64,000 nucleotides of DNA from contig WBZZ01003222.1 of assembly GCA_019918135.1 (NCBI GenBank), forward strand, positions 1 to 64,000, read 5' to 3'. Position 1 is the first letter of the stretch. Each line of letters starts with the position of its first letter. The DNA is from Paulinella micropora (Eukaryota; Cercozoa; Imbricatea; Euglyphida; Paulinellidae). This document shows positions 22,901 to 31,056 of the stretch, in pieces. The notes under the pieces are model-generated. The model saw nothing but the letters and a program-made list of their open reading frames with translations. It made no database searches and was not told where the DNA came from. A program made the position numbers and the translations under genes.

Positions 22901-24939
22901 TCGTCCCGACGGTTCTCGTGCTGGCCGTGTTCTGTGCCCTCGCCATCATCGTCGTCGTCGTCGTCTGCTGTGGCCACGGCCTCTGTGCCAGGCCGCTGCG
23001 CCAGGCGGCCTGGGAGCTGGCGGAGTGAACCGGCGACCTGGATGTGTTTTAGGGTCGTGTAACAGTGCTCTGGCCAGCCCGCCTCTTGTAGAAGTCTCTG
23101 CAAGTCACTGAAATGCGAGGAGATCAGATAGGGCAATAACTGTGCCTCGAGCGCAGCTCGCTCAAAAGCATTAAGCTCTCCCGCCCTCCCCTCGGGGGGG
23201 CGCTCTCCTCCCTCTGCCAAGGGGTCGCAGGACTCCGCGCTGGTCTCTCCCGCTGTGTCATCCACAGCGGGTTCTTCGTCGTCTGCCGTGTCGCCGTCGG
23301 AGGTATCCGTGTCGCTCATCCTGTCACCAACGTCGACAGAATCATGGACACCAGTGGAGCTGCTGCATCTGCTAGAACTGCTGGAGGAGCTTGAGGAGCT
23401 CGAGGAGCTGGAGGAACTGGAAGAGCTGGAAGAGCTGTCTCCTCCTAGTAGCTGGTCGCGTTGCTCTGCCCAAGGCGCAAACAAGTTACCGATCATGACA
23501 GATCGCTGTGCGAAATTGTGGGCGGCGCGGCAACGTGTGCCATGGCATCGATAGAAAACGTTTCCTCCCGCCCCGATAATGAGATATGCGTTGTTGCTTT
23601 TGTGGAACATAGCTTCTTTCTGTTCACCCACGAAAGTACCGACGCTATCGCTCCCAATGGCGTTGGTCCTCGCGGCGCGGCGCCTGCGATGCACCTCATG
23701 AAACAAGCACAGGCGCCCTTGCTTATCCCGAGCCGTTCTAACTACAAAGAGTTGATTGCCAGTCTTTCTGTCCTGTTGGACCGACAAATGGGAGGTTCTG
23801 TCTCCCCACTCCGCCAGCAGCAGCCTAAGCTTTTTGAGAATAAGCTGTTGCTGTTCGTGAATGATGGCGGGCGGAACAGCACGCTGCCCAAGCTGCTGGC
23901 GCGTGCTGGAAAGGGGAGCAGGGGGGGCTCGGGGGGCAGCATGCCCCCCGGGTGGTATGGCACCTGCTGGGACGTAGACGGTGGCGGGTCCGCGTGGAGA
24001 GTGATTGGGGCAGTGCACCAACCAATCTTCATAGCTGGGCAAAGGATGTGGCTGCGCACCTGCTCGCAGGAGATCGGGTATTTTTTGTGAGCCTGGCAAG
24101 CGCCAGCAGCGGTTTTTGGTGTATACAGCAGGGTCGATCATGTGGCCTGTGTTCTTGGGATGTTTGTAAAGAGGCAAGCTAGTGTCGATGCGAAGCTCGA
24201 GGACCAGATCACTCAGCTCGCTAGCGACACCAGCTTGCCTCTCTACAGCCTGCGCTAGCGGGCTGGTCAGTGTGCCCAGCACGCTGGCGCGGGCTAAAGG
24301 GGAAAGCAGGGGGGCCTCGGGGGGCAGCATGCCCCCCGGCAGGTTGGATGTTCGTTGCATGAGCCAGTGTTTGACGAAAGCCCCCGCGTCGTTGACGCTG
24401 TCAAAGACAACGTTGGGAAAAGCGACATGGAACGAGTTTTTGTACCAGCCGTCCCCACAGGGACGGCCTAAATTAATGGTGTGCATTTCGTCGACGCCAG
24501 GCGAGGCTAGGCCGAACTGGGCGAGGGCCGCGCGCACGGCGCCCTGCAGGGCGCGCAGACGCCGCGCGGCGCTAGGGTCTGCTCCGCGCGAGTACCACTC
24601 CAAGTCGAGGTAGAGGGAAGACTGCCCCTGTATGATGACGAAGAAGCTGCGCTCCATCGGGTTGACGCAGCGGTAGATGTCTTCGTAAAAGGTCCTGGGG
24701 TCGGAACAGGAGCCAAACAGGTGCCGCTCGGACAGGCCGGGCCGCCCTTGCGCGTCTGGGGCGGGGGGTAACATGAGCTTGTAAAAGAACCCATGATTCT
24801 GAGCCTTGCCCTCGGCGAAACAACAGAGAGACGGGTAGGAATTGGCGCCGCCCGACTCGAACAGAGAGACGGGCCTGGGCAGCCCCCGCGTCAGCAAGAC
24901 CCTGCGGGGCGCCCGCCGTGCCTGGGCGGCCGCCGCCAT
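19966..24939 (-). CDS. Fused archaeo-eukaryotic primase and herpesvirus-origin-binding-type helicase
   Basis: 1657 residues from the ATG at 24939. The N-terminal part is an AEP primase: SLYLDLEWY near residue 108 (metal-binding acids), SFHVAFPNVVF near 170, and YTKNRCWRLPGSQK near 277. A zinc-knuckle-like segment (HKSNNAYL...FYRCHGTRC) lies at about 443-466. A poly-Ser linker (about 500-530) leads to an SF2 helicase: Walker A ACMGTGKTEAL near 858, Walker B VVLDESES near 976, LAMDAFL near 1020, and motif VI QMAGRVR near 1185. The C-terminal about 450 residues are of unknown type and are duplicated at 17811-19060. Expected role: replication initiation and priming. Oddities: two GC-rich hairpin elements are read through in frame at residues about 200-222 and 329-348. 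Confidence 0.85.
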   Translation of the reverse strand: MAAAAQARRAPRRVLLTRGLPRPVSLFESGGANSYPSLCCFAEGKAQNHGFFYKLMLPPAPDAQGRPGLSERHLFGSCSDPRTFYEDIYRCVNPMERSFFVIIQGQSSLYLDLEWYSRGADPSAARRLRALQGAVRAALAQFGLASPGVDEMHTINLGRPCGDGWYKNSFHVAFPNVVFDSVNDAGAFVKHWLMQRTSNLPGGMLPPEAPLLSPLARASVLGTLTSPLAQAVERQAGVASELSDLVLELRIDTSLPLYKHPKNTGHMIDPAVYTKNRCWRLPGSQKIPDLLRAGAQPHPLPSYEDWLVHCPNHSPRGPATVYVPAGAIPPGGHAAPRAPPAPLSSTRQQLGQRAVPPAIIHEQQQLILKKLRLLLAEWGDRTSHLSVQQDRKTGNQLFVVRTARDKQGRLCLFHEVHRRRRAARTNAIGSDSVGTFVGEQKEAMFHKSNNAYLIIGAGGNVFYRCHGTRCRAAHNFAQRSVMIGNLFAPWAEQRDQLLGGDSSSSSSSSSSSSSSSSSSSSSSRCSSSTGVHDSVDVGDRMSDTDTSDGDTADDEEPAVDDTAGETSAESCDPLAEGGERPPEGRAGELNAFERAALEAQLLPYLISSHFSDLQRLLQEAGWPEHCYTTLKHIQVAGSLRQLPGRLAQRPGTEAVATADDDDDDDGEGTEHGQHENRRDDDAGPEDEEQQQETSHQATTAPRPQYHYSDIFLVACPDCTDCTDATRRICRDDYAWWLQQCAACEAAAKEKELKAAPVRPPRRKKRRLADTGRRCRRPELPPDASASDIAEAELLAQKPGGFRFLFPHFENQVYEGGEQAHDFGTDDGRGTEAIYVEYDSRWVRKLALPEGARLVFLRACMGTGKTEALARLLLAIEGHNPDDFFSAQELQALSKLRRSRDQAFRCLMIGPRITFNVSLHHRLELELQRAGIEIAFYQDLTRARFRERARDPHKVVYQYESLHKLIGNRPFDLVVLDESESTLFNVTAGLCAGKLNQQNATMFARVLRSSRCVLAMDAFLGQKTIRVLQEILNASPAPDEFNQLWTDGGRATPRNTIFYINKHTAHMVRDVFIHRGSKSIHRALELALCRGEQVAIAHGTKRQARLLKRKLEARFLGLKVLLYHQGSERLSDFKRTHDQIVQEWMKVDVVIFTSVLTVGFDFSAQYFLAMFSYISNNQVPMLNYIQMAGRVRFLRLRQWHICVSRPQNHSARGPDTLAQIRRSIDREERHTVATERAYGVHSDWAGEIPAADNMHWRKADGWVALCASYNTLAAARSRNHALRELLWFLRQMGLHTPAFVDFSKLRLPPAKTRHDFLLEDHLQETAQTPEESKQQDALREAARTEQAELLAGLRTAKDQRLESRTETERRLVAAYNAQHQQPVTESDPGSENQEQEEEEEDLLTQEQIAEEAKRLSSGLLNEEERTIRSSNPEVAQELHADKKALFVFAAAFPNLRPDWDTVRECERTDFAPRCRLLKLLREFNLHEICQQEHKPGSFVALFDQHKVILPVATAIASLLRALTLDIQRGAHPEGLGLTTLDLDLPAITSCLRRILETLPRVVAKWKPGRYVTGLLQAWPHKRLPAQHAISQSAQVIRVMLPCQLVRMINPRRSDGRFREGGEAFSQYELRPDMLQGIDAFRIAEECTLSVYPPAGDYL
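22091..22119. repeat. Inverted repeat inside the helicase coding sequence
   Basis: Arms CCCGTGCCCGCT and AGCGGGCACGGG surround a five-base loop, inside codons for TRARFRERARD between the helicase Walker motifs (residues about 940-949). Either chance GC-rich coding or a small in-frame palindromic insertion. Confidence 0.6.
23896..23953 (-). mobile_element. GC-rich double-hairpin element, in frame within the primase-helicase
   Basis: On the minus strand: CCGGGGGGCATGCTGCCCCCCGAG, a C-rich spacer, then CCAGCACGCGCCAGCAG. It consists of a GGGGGGC/GCCCCCC hairpin plus a second hairpin based on CAGC..GCGCCAGC. The host gene reads through it as PPGGHAAPRAPPAPLSST. Confidence 0.75.
24252..24339 (-). 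mobile_element. GC-rich double-hairpin element, in frame within the primase domain
   Basis: On the minus strand: CCGGGGGGCATGCTGCCCCC, then a CCCCCCTGCTTTCCCC spacer, then AGCCCGCGCCAGCGTGCTGG, and a further CCAGCCCGCTAGCGC half-site. It is read as LPGGMLPPEAPLLSPLARAS between two primase motifs, a different frame from the neighbouring copy at 23896-23953. Confidence 0.75.
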
Positions 24940-25235
24940 TTTTTTGTGTATGTGGGGGGGGGGGGGGGGGGGATTTTGCTCAAAAAGACTCTCTTTAATT
25001 TTGCAGGAAGAAAGCAGGCAGAAAGAAAAGCAGGCTCTGTCCCCCTTCCCTACCTTCCCCCCCCCCCCCCCTTCTCTCTCTCTCTCTCTCCTCCCCTTCC
25101 CCTCCTCCCTCGCCTCTTCCCCGTCTCCCTTCCTCCCCCTCTTTCCTTCTTCTCTTCTCCTCCTTTCTTTGCATGTTTTGCGGAATTTTTAGCATAGAAA
25201 GAGAGAGAGAAACGTCTTCTTTAATAAAAATACAA
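24940..25235. other. Non-coding gap upstream of the primase-helicase
   Basis: A G-run at 24955-24972 lies just upstream of the minus-strand ATG at 24939, then long pyrimidine tracts (25045-25165). No gene is supported. The 5' leader and promoter of the large gene should be here, but no clear TATA word was picked out. Confidence 0.4.
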
Positions 25236-25325
25236 CCAGCGGGCCCAGCCCGCTGGCGGGAGGCCCGAGCTTGGCAAAAGCCAACAAGCCGGCTGGAGTT
25301 TCGACTGTACCTTGGCTTGCGCGGG
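25236..25325. repeat. GC hairpin plus 68-bp dispersed repeat, copy 2
   Basis: CCAGCGGGCCCAGCCCGCTGG (25236-25257) is an inverted repeat related to the second hairpin of the GC-rich element. It is followed by the repeat shared with 17264-17331. Confidence 0.65.
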
Positions 25326-25509
25326 TAGCTTCAAGCCCGTCCTGATCTTCTCGATCAAGGGGTCTTCCATTGAAGACGAACCCTAACCCCAACATAAACA
25401 CTTCCGCTTACCATTCTTGGGTGACTGCGGCGCGTTCGCGCCTGTGCGCTCTTCACCTTGCCCGACTGCCTTTGGCCCTTGGTTCGGGCCTGGCCCGGGT
25501 CTGCTTCCC

Positions 25510-25546
25510 CGGCCCGATGGCCGGGGCCATCGGGCCTTTTTGTCGA
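25510..25546 (+). terminator. Hairpin followed by T-run
   Basis: CGGCCCGATGGC / GCCATCGGGCC form a stem followed by TTTTTG. It looks like an intrinsic terminator, but in a viral or eukaryotic setting it may instead mark a transcript end, or be another palindromic element. Confidence 0.35.
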
Positions 25547-25600
25547 GACGTGCGACAGCGAGGACCTACAAGAGGCACTGGCCTGCGTGCTGACGTTAGG

Positions 25601-25957
25601 CTATAGTGGTGGCCTCGCGGCTTCGGCTCTACTGGCGCTAGCGCTGGTCCCTAGTAACCTCCGGACCTTACCGAGACTCTTCCGTAATTGGCTGCGGACG
25701 CGGATCCGCCCGTCGATGCTTACCTCCAGCTTGTTTTGCTTGATGGCAGAGCTTGCGTAATTGAATTCAAACAGCAGCGGGAAAAAGGTTTTGTCAGGAA
25801 AGAAATATGTGACGGCTTGCGCGGGCCGCCAGTTCGCAGGCAACTGCAGCAAAGTACACCAGGCCTCCACTCTAGTTGTGTTACTCTTGGTCGTACTGTC
25901 TGGAGGAAGGGCCGTGGCCTCTTCGAAGCGCAGCTCAGCCCCTTGCCCCCTGCTCAC
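25601..25957 (-). CDS. Small ORF of unknown function downstream of the F-box/LRR gene
   Basis: 118 residues overlapping the end of the F-box/LRR gene by 23 nt. The middle (CTLLQLPANWRPAQAVTYFF...FPLLFEFNY) is conserved in a remnant at 13490-13600, which is the main reason to think it is real. The initiator ATG is at 25957. It could also be a frameshifted C-terminal extension of the upstream gene. Confidence 0.4.
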   Translation of the reverse strand: MSRGQGAELRFEEATALPPDSTTKSNTTRVEAWCTLLQLPANWRPAQAVTYFFPDKTFFPLLFEFNYASSAIKQNKLEVSIDGRIRVRSQLRKSLGKVRRLLGTSASASRAEAARPPL

Positions 25958-27506
25958 GCAAAACTCTTAGCTGGTGCAGCTCGAGAGCTTGCGCCAGGCG
26001 CTCGGCTCCGGCGGTGGTGACTTGCCCGGCCCTGCCCAGTTTTAGCGACCTCAGGTCCGCTAGCTGTTCTAAGTGGACAAGTCCCTCGTCAGTCACTTCT
26101 TGACAAAGCTCGAGGCGCAGCTCGCACAGCCCGGTAAACCGCGCCAGGTTCTTTAGCGTGTAGTCGTGGATGCTCACGTTGAGTAGCTGCAACCGCCGGA
26201 GGCCGCTGGGCAGTTCGGCGAGCCACGCGCCGGCACACCCGCCCTGGAGCTCTAGCCCGAGGCTGCGCAGCCCTTGCCAGCGCCGCACTGCCAGGCGCAG
26301 CCCGCCGTCGGTCAAGCGGTTGCAGCCCAGGATGGCCACCGTGTGCAGGCCCGGCAGGTTGCGTGCGAGGTCACCGAGCCCCCGGCCCGTCAGCTGGCGG
26401 CAGTCAGTCAGTACCAAGGTGTGCAGTGCTGCAGGTCTTAGCCTGGCTAGCCCGGCGTCGGTGAAGCTCCTGCAATTGCCGAGGTGCAGCTCCTGTAGCG
26501 AGCTCAGCTGTGACAGTGAGTACAGCCAGTAGTCGTCGAGGGACCCGGCGTCGACGAGTTCTAAGTGCGTGAGCCCCGCCGGCAGCCCGTGGGGGTACGT
26601 GAGGTAGTCGAGATCGCGGCACTTCAGGCGCGAGAGCTTCGGCAGAGCGTTCAGATTGGTGGGGGAGACCTGCAGGAAACCACAATGCGAAACCTCGAGC
26701 TCTTCCAGCTCTGGCAGCGCGCGGCAGAGCTGGTGGAGAGAGTTACGGGTGACGCTCTGCAAGTGGCGCAGGCGGAGCCCCTGCAAACCAGCCAATGTTT
26801 GGATCTGGGCCAGCCAAGGCAGGTCATCATGGATCGTTTGCTCGAGCTCTAGGTGCAGCAGCCCCGGCGCAAGCTGCAGCAGCCTCGTAAATCCACTCAA
26901 CCCAACTGCACCGCAACGGCGCAGGGCCAGCCGCCGCAAAGAGTTCGGTAGGCGGGACACTTTGTCTCCGTACAAGCAGTAACAGCGTTTCAGCTCGAGC
27001 GTGTGGACCGAGGCGGGCAACTGGGACAGGATTTCGTCGTCCAGCTGTCCCCGTTGGATAAAAACTACGGACAAGGACGGATTTCCGCCAAGCAGTGCCC
27101 GGATCTTGTCTCTGGTTAAGTAGTCGCCGCTGGCTCGCAGTCGCTGGGGCCTAAGCTGGCTCAGCAAATCGTTCGAGGGCGCGCTGGTTTTGGTGTCGGC
27201 CGCCAGGGCCAACGAGCAGCAGAACCCTCCGGCCGCGAGAAAAGCGCGCCCCACCGGCGAAGACAGGAACCGGCAATGGCAGCGCAGTCTGAGATCAAGC
27301 TCCAACACCTGACGCAGGCTCTGCCAAAAATGTCGCTTTTGGAGGACAGAGGCCCAGAGTTTGCAAACTTTGGACGCCGTGTGCAGACTCGCGGGTTCGC
27401 CCAGAAAGGCCAGCACGACGCACCACAGTGTCGGATCAGCAGCCAGCCACGAGGGGCCCGCTGCGCGCTGGCACAACCGCTTCCGGCGAGATTTGGGGTC
27501 TGACAT
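25935..27506 (-). CDS. F-box/leucine-rich-repeat protein
   Basis: 523 residues from ATG 27506. A basic start (DPKSRRKRL) is followed by an F-box-like segment (DPTLWCVVLAFLGEPASLHT...CKLWASVL). The rest is many LRRs of the AMN1/FBXL type, e.g. LRRLALRRCGAVGLSGF, LQELHLGNCRSFTDAGLARL and LCELRLELCQEVTDEGLVHL. Known F-box proteins link substrates to SKP1-cullin ubiquitin ligases; here a host-ubiquitin adaptor is inferred. The paralogue at 61841-63577 has the same layout and the similar phrase LAFLxEPAxLHTAS. Confidence 0.8.
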   Translation of the reverse strand: MSDPKSRRKRLCQRAAGPSWLAADPTLWCVVLAFLGEPASLHTASKVCKLWASVLQKRHFWQSLRQVLELDLRLRCHCRFLSSPVGRAFLAAGGFCCSLALAADTKTSAPSNDLLSQLRPQRLRASGDYLTRDKIRALLGGNPSLSVVFIQRGQLDDEILSQLPASVHTLELKRCYCLYGDKVSRLPNSLRRLALRRCGAVGLSGFTRLLQLAPGLLHLELEQTIHDDLPWLAQIQTLAGLQGLRLRHLQSVTRNSLHQLCRALPELEELEVSHCGFLQVSPTNLNALPKLSRLKCRDLDYLTYPHGLPAGLTHLELVDAGSLDDYWLYSLSQLSSLQELHLGNCRSFTDAGLARLRPAALHTLVLTDCRQLTGRGLGDLARNLPGLHTVAILGCNRLTDGGLRLAVRRWQGLRSLGLELQGGCAGAWLAELPSGLRRLQLLNVSIHDYTLKNLARFTGLCELRLELCQEVTDEGLVHLEQLADLRSLKLGRAGQVTTAGAERLAQALELHQLRVLREQGARG

Positions 27507-27593
27507 GCTGGGGAAATAAGACAAGTCGGTGCGACCACCAGTTCACAGCATTCGGCTTGGGACGTCTAGCTCCAGCCAGCTGTAACGAAGAAT

Positions 27594-27995
27594 TCACTTT
27601 ATACTGGCATGTCTCTCTTCCTCTCTTGCAACTGTAGAGCGAGGGGGAAACAAGGGGAGGGGGGGCCCTCCCCCCCCCCCCTCCCCCCTTTCACCTCGGG
27701 GAAGGGGGCAAGAGAAGAGCTCTAGCTCTGGAACAGACTGAATTTTCTGGTAGCTTTGATTGCTTTTTGGAAAGTCGACAAGTACGGGCTTATACAGTCC
27801 CTGGAGTGGAACTCTATTCGTTGCGTGGGGCCTACAGACACGAACCTGTTCTAGGGCACCGCGCGCTATCCCTGACGCCAAGATGCTGTTTATCGTTCTT
27901 TTGTAGGAAACTAGCTAGTCTTTATTAGAGAAATGTTTTGGTACTTTTTTTTGCGCGGGCTTGGCGCTTGTAAGGTGTGGAGAAGCTAGCAGCCG
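27594..27995. other. Non-coding gap
   Basis: Holds a G-run/C-run hairpin (about 27656-27680) and no supported gene. Confidence 0.4.
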
Positions 27996-28009
27996 CGCGG
28001 CGTGCCCCG

Positions 28010-28663
28010 CTAGAACACCACGGAGCGACACACGGGGCAGGAACCGTTGCTGCGCAGCCAGCGGTCGAGGCAATCTCGGTGCAGATAATGCACGCAAGGA
28101 ATGCCCCGCAGTTTGTCCCCCACACTGAAACCCTGCAGACAGATGGCACACTCCTTGGGCGCCCCCGGGGCTTGCAGAAAAGCGGCGGAAATCTCTAGTT
28201 CGGGCAGGAGATCCAAACTGCTGCCCGACAAGCCCGGAGGGTCGTCGGCTGTCTCGTCCGGTATTGCTTCTATCCCTCTCGATTGTAAAACAGCAAGGAA
28301 GCTCGCAATGCTCAGATCGTTCACGTTCACACTAAACATAAATCTTTGCGCTGAGCCGTCGTGGGACTGTGCTAGGAAACTGTCGAGCTCTGTTGCAAAA
28401 GCTATCTCGGTGGCATTCGCTGGGTTCGTAGAAGAGGGACGGGGAGGGGGAGCTACCCCCGTACGGACATTGCCCAGGGGGGGCGGGGACCCCTGAGGAG
28501 GAAGGTCTGTGGTTTGGCCGCTGCTAGCTCGGCGCGCTCGACTCGTTGCAGGTGTCCGTCTGCGTCTGTGGCGCTTTGTCTCGGTCAGTGCGGTTGGATC
28601 AGTGGCAGCTGCGCGCTTTGTTCGGGTGCGCGAACTAACATTGTCACTAGTATTTAGGCTCAT
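28010..28663 (-). CDS. RING-H2 finger protein, paralogue 1
   Basis: 217 residues. A low-complexity, basic N-terminus (MSLNTSDNVSSRTRTKRAAA) is followed by a conserved middle block (FMFSVNVNDLSIASFLAVLQ, LDLLPELEISAAFLQAPGAP). The C-terminus is a C3H2C3 RING: CAIC, then IPCVHYLHRDCLDRW, then CPVC. RING-H2 domains recruit E2 enzymes, so an E3 ubiquitin ligase is likely. The middle block and RING are shared with 43526-44146 and 44358-44981; the middle block does not match a family I know. Confidence 0.85.
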   Translation of the reverse strand: MSLNTSDNVSSRTRTKRAAATDPTALTETKRHRRRRTPATSRARRASSGQTTDLPPQGSPPPLGNVRTGVAPPPRPSSTNPANATEIAFATELDSFLAQSHDGSAQRFMFSVNVNDLSIASFLAVLQSRGIEAIPDETADDPPGLSGSSLDLLPELEISAAFLQAPGAPKECAICLQGFSVGDKLRGIPCVHYLHRDCLDRWLRSNGSCPVCRSVVF

Positions 28664-28757
28664 TTGGTTTGGACCTGCAATACTGATTAAGAAGTCTGCT
28701 ATGATTTAGTAAGTAAAAGTCAGGAGAAATTATGAAGAAAGAAAAGAGGATAGCACC

Positions 28758-28790
<33 letters not shown>

Positions 28791-28831
28791 GCTCTCTACA
28801 CGAGGACCCTCTTTTTTTGTTCCCCCTACCC
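28664..28831. other. Gap with CT microsatellite
   Basis: C-run at 28757-28769 followed by a (CT)n tract to about 28791. It lies between the 5' end of the RING gene and the 3' end of the dioxygenase gene. Confidence 0.5.
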
Positions 28832-29773
28832 TCACCTCGCCCCCTCGTTCTCAGCCGCGTAACGAAAGGTCCAGGACACGCGCGCGTGCTGGGCAGCCCT
28901 GAACACGCCAGTGTATTGCGCGGTCTGGCTCTGCAGCTGAGTATACAGCGCGCGCACTTCCGCCGGCTTAGATCGCAGCAGGCGTTTGGTCTTGTTCTTG
29001 TTGGCGGCGGGGACATCTACGGCGTGTTGCAGACGTGTCTGGAAGTCCCGGCCCGTCATAGCGTACACGTGTACTGGTATAGTAGCACTGTCTGCACCCA
29101 GCGCCAGCTTGAACGGCGTACCGGCCGTCAGGCAAGCTGCCTCTGGCCACGTGGCCAGCAACTGCCGGGCTGCGCAGTCCGACTCCTCCACGGGCCTGAA
29201 CTTTATCAGAGAAGCGGGACCCATCGACAAACAGACGATAAGCGATAGGTCCTGCCCATCCTCGGCGTCCTGGTGGAAACTGATGCGACCTTGCCCTACC
29301 TTCCGACCGTCGAGTGGGTACAGATTAGCATGCACCCGCACAAGCCGGCGCTCCTCGCCGCTGATTGCTTTGGCAAGCAGCGCACCTGCCTCCAGCAGAC
29401 CCGGCGTTAGGTCGAAACCGGGCGTAACGACGCCCGAGAACTTGTACGCGGTCCCGAAAGTAGCCACGTCGCGTGAAGTCACCGACTGGAAGCGTAGTTT
29501 GGCCCAGGCGGGGGCTCGCGGGTCAATTGTCTGCACTTGATCCCACGTGTGGGGCAGCTTGGACATGTCCACGTAGGCCAGCTTGAAGAGCTCGGCACAC
29601 AGCTTGTCTGGTAGCACTGCTCGTACTTCAGCGCTGGACAGCTCCACCAAACGGATGTCTAGCGCAAGTTGACGTTTTTTGCGCGGGGGCTCTGCCGAGG
29701 CGGCGTCTTGGGCGGCGTCTTGGGCGGCTTCCAGGGGTTTTTTGCTTCGCTCCGGCAAACAGTTCTCCTGCAT
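28832..29773 (-). CDS. AlkB-like 2-oxoglutarate/Fe(II) dioxygenase
   Basis: 313 residues from ATG 29773. An in-frame ATG further upstream (encoding MGSGGG) would include a homopolymer hairpin, so the inner start is preferred. AlkB-type motifs occur in order: VHANLYPLDGRKVGQG, then the iron ligands HQD within ISFHQDAEDG (near residue 166), LSLIVCLSMGP, a second His in LQHAVDV (near 252), and an Arg-containing end VSWTFRYAAEN. This fits oxidative demethylation of alkylated DNA or RNA. The N-terminus (SKKPLEAAQDAAQDAA, PRKKRQ) is low complexity with an NLS-like patch. Substrate cannot be told from sequence. Confidence 0.75.
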   Translation of the reverse strand: MQENCLPERSKKPLEAAQDAAQDAASAEPPRKKRQLALDIRLVELSSAEVRAVLPDKLCAELFKLAYVDMSKLPHTWDQVQTIDPRAPAWAKLRFQSVTSRDVATFGTAYKFSGVVTPGFDLTPGLLEAGALLAKAISGEERRLVRVHANLYPLDGRKVGQGRISFHQDAEDGQDLSLIVCLSMGPASLIKFRPVEESDCAARQLLATWPEAACLTAGTPFKLALGADSATIPVHVYAMTGRDFQTRLQHAVDVPAANKNKTKRLLRSKPAEVRALYTQLQSQTAQYTGVFRAAQHARVSWTFRYAAENEGAR

Positions 29774-29833
29774 GCTTGGCCTTTTTGAAAGCAAGTTGGA
29801 GGTTTTGAGCGGGTCGCCGGCGGTTGGCAGGGT

Positions 29834-29940
29834 GTGGAAGGGGGGGGGGGGGGGGGGCGCCCCGCCCCCACTTCCCATTCCCCGCGCCGTCTTCACCTTT
29901 GCTTGTTTGGCCCGCGGACCGCAGAGGTCCGCGGGGCCCG
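29834..29940. repeat. G/C-run hairpin and inverted repeat upstream of the dioxygenase gene
   Basis: A long G-run facing CGCCCCGCCCCC (about 29839-29870), then CCGCGGACC / GGTCCGCGG arms at 29913-29935. Both lie in the leader of the minus-strand gene. Confidence 0.6.
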
Positions 29941-30096
29941 CATTAAGTCGGGGAGCCGGACACACGCCCGTTGTAATGCGACAGTGAGCTCGGGCAAAGA
30001 AGGTATTAAAAGAAATCTTATTAAAAACTCGCAGTCTTTTAGATTTAATTAAAAGCAACACTCCGTTTCTTCTGCTAGTTCATTCATCGATCGGGC

Positions 30097-31056
30097 TTAA
30101 AAACACTTGCAGTTCCCCAGCAAACCTTCTCCTGCCTTGCGCGCGGCCTGGACGTGCTTCTCGGCTAACCTCAAGCTGGAGGATTTTTTCGCGATTATGG
30201 CGCTCACGTCACGCAGCTTTTGCATAAAGCTGTTTACCCTATCTTCCTGCTGGGGCTTCTTCGGGCCTGCACAGCTAATATCTGCTCCTGCCTCTGCCGC
30301 TTTAGCCCGCAACGACACAAGCAGAAACCTGACTACCAACACGAGCAGATCGGGGCAGGGGCTCTCGTTGCCTAGGTGTGACAACACGATGATAGGGCGC
30401 GAGCCAGCCCAATAAACCTCAGGCAACGAACTGCACTTGGCAACTGCGCCCTGTGCACACAGCACAGCACCCGCCAGGGGGCCGCTTTCCGGCGCTGCTG
30501 CGGCCTTGGCTAGGAGAGCCTCGAGGGCAGCTGTTCCGACGAGCGTTTTGGCGCTGTTGGATTTGAGCTCTAGCCAGACCTCGCGGACCTCGCCCTTAAA
30601 GAGCCCCTGCACCGTCAGATCCGCGCCTCCGCTGTGAACGCGCGCGGCTGTGTCCACCACGTGGACCCCAGAGAGATCTCCGCCCCAGTACCTGCAGACG
30701 CGATCGAGCGCCCGGGCGACGTTCATTTCATGCAAGCGACCGTTGTCCCTAGGATTTTTACGTACCTCGGACAAGGAGGCTTTCAATGATTCGACCCGCC
30801 CTCTGAGCTGTTCAGCCCACGCGGGTTCCTGCCACTGCTCGCGCTGTGAAAGCGTTTCGACCATTCGCGCGCAGGTTAGGATATAATCTTGCTTGGTCGC
30901 CCAGGGCAGAGCCAAAAAAGCATCATAGCACGCGTCGTCGCTCGGCACCCAGAGCTGTCCGCAGAGGAGCCGCAAATCACTTTCTCGTTCGCCCGTCGAC
31001 GCGCCGCCCCCGCCCTTGTCTTCTTGCGCAAGCTTGCGTCTCTTGTCGCTAGACAT
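30097..31056 (-). CDS. Probable PD-(D/E)XK nuclease-fold protein
   Basis: 319 residues from ATG 31056. The central part has the spacing of a PD-(D/E)XK core: Glu in LHEMNVARALDRV (near 107), Asp in SGGADLTVQG (near 145) and ExK in VWLELKSNSAK (near 162), followed by a helix. Restriction-endonuclease-fold enzymes use these residues for metal binding and cleavage. The flanking regions are helical and Lys-rich. No specific family is assigned; a role in DNA processing is inferred. Its neighbour on the same strand is the AlkB-like gene. Confidence 0.55.
   Translation of the reverse strand: MSSDKRRKLAQEDKGGGGASTGERESDLRLLCGQLWVPSDDACYDAFLALPWATKQDYILTCARMVETLSQREQWQEPAWAEQLRGRVESLKASLSEVRKNPRDNGRLHEMNVARALDRVCRYWGGDLSGVHVVDTAARVHSGGADLTVQGLFKGEVREVWLELKSNSAKTLVGTAALEALLAKAAAAPESGPLAGAVLCAQGAVAKCSSLPEVYWAGSRPIIVLSHLGNESPCPDLLVLVVRFLLVSLRAKAAEAGADISCAGPKKPQQEDRVNSFMQKLRDVSAIIAKKSSSLRLAEKHVQAARKAGEGLLGNCKCF

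Noticed and set aside
21818..24613. Several plus-strand frames of 80-210 codons opposite the primase-helicase
   Set aside because: They are antisense shadows of a gene with full AEP and helicase motifs in GC-rich sequence.
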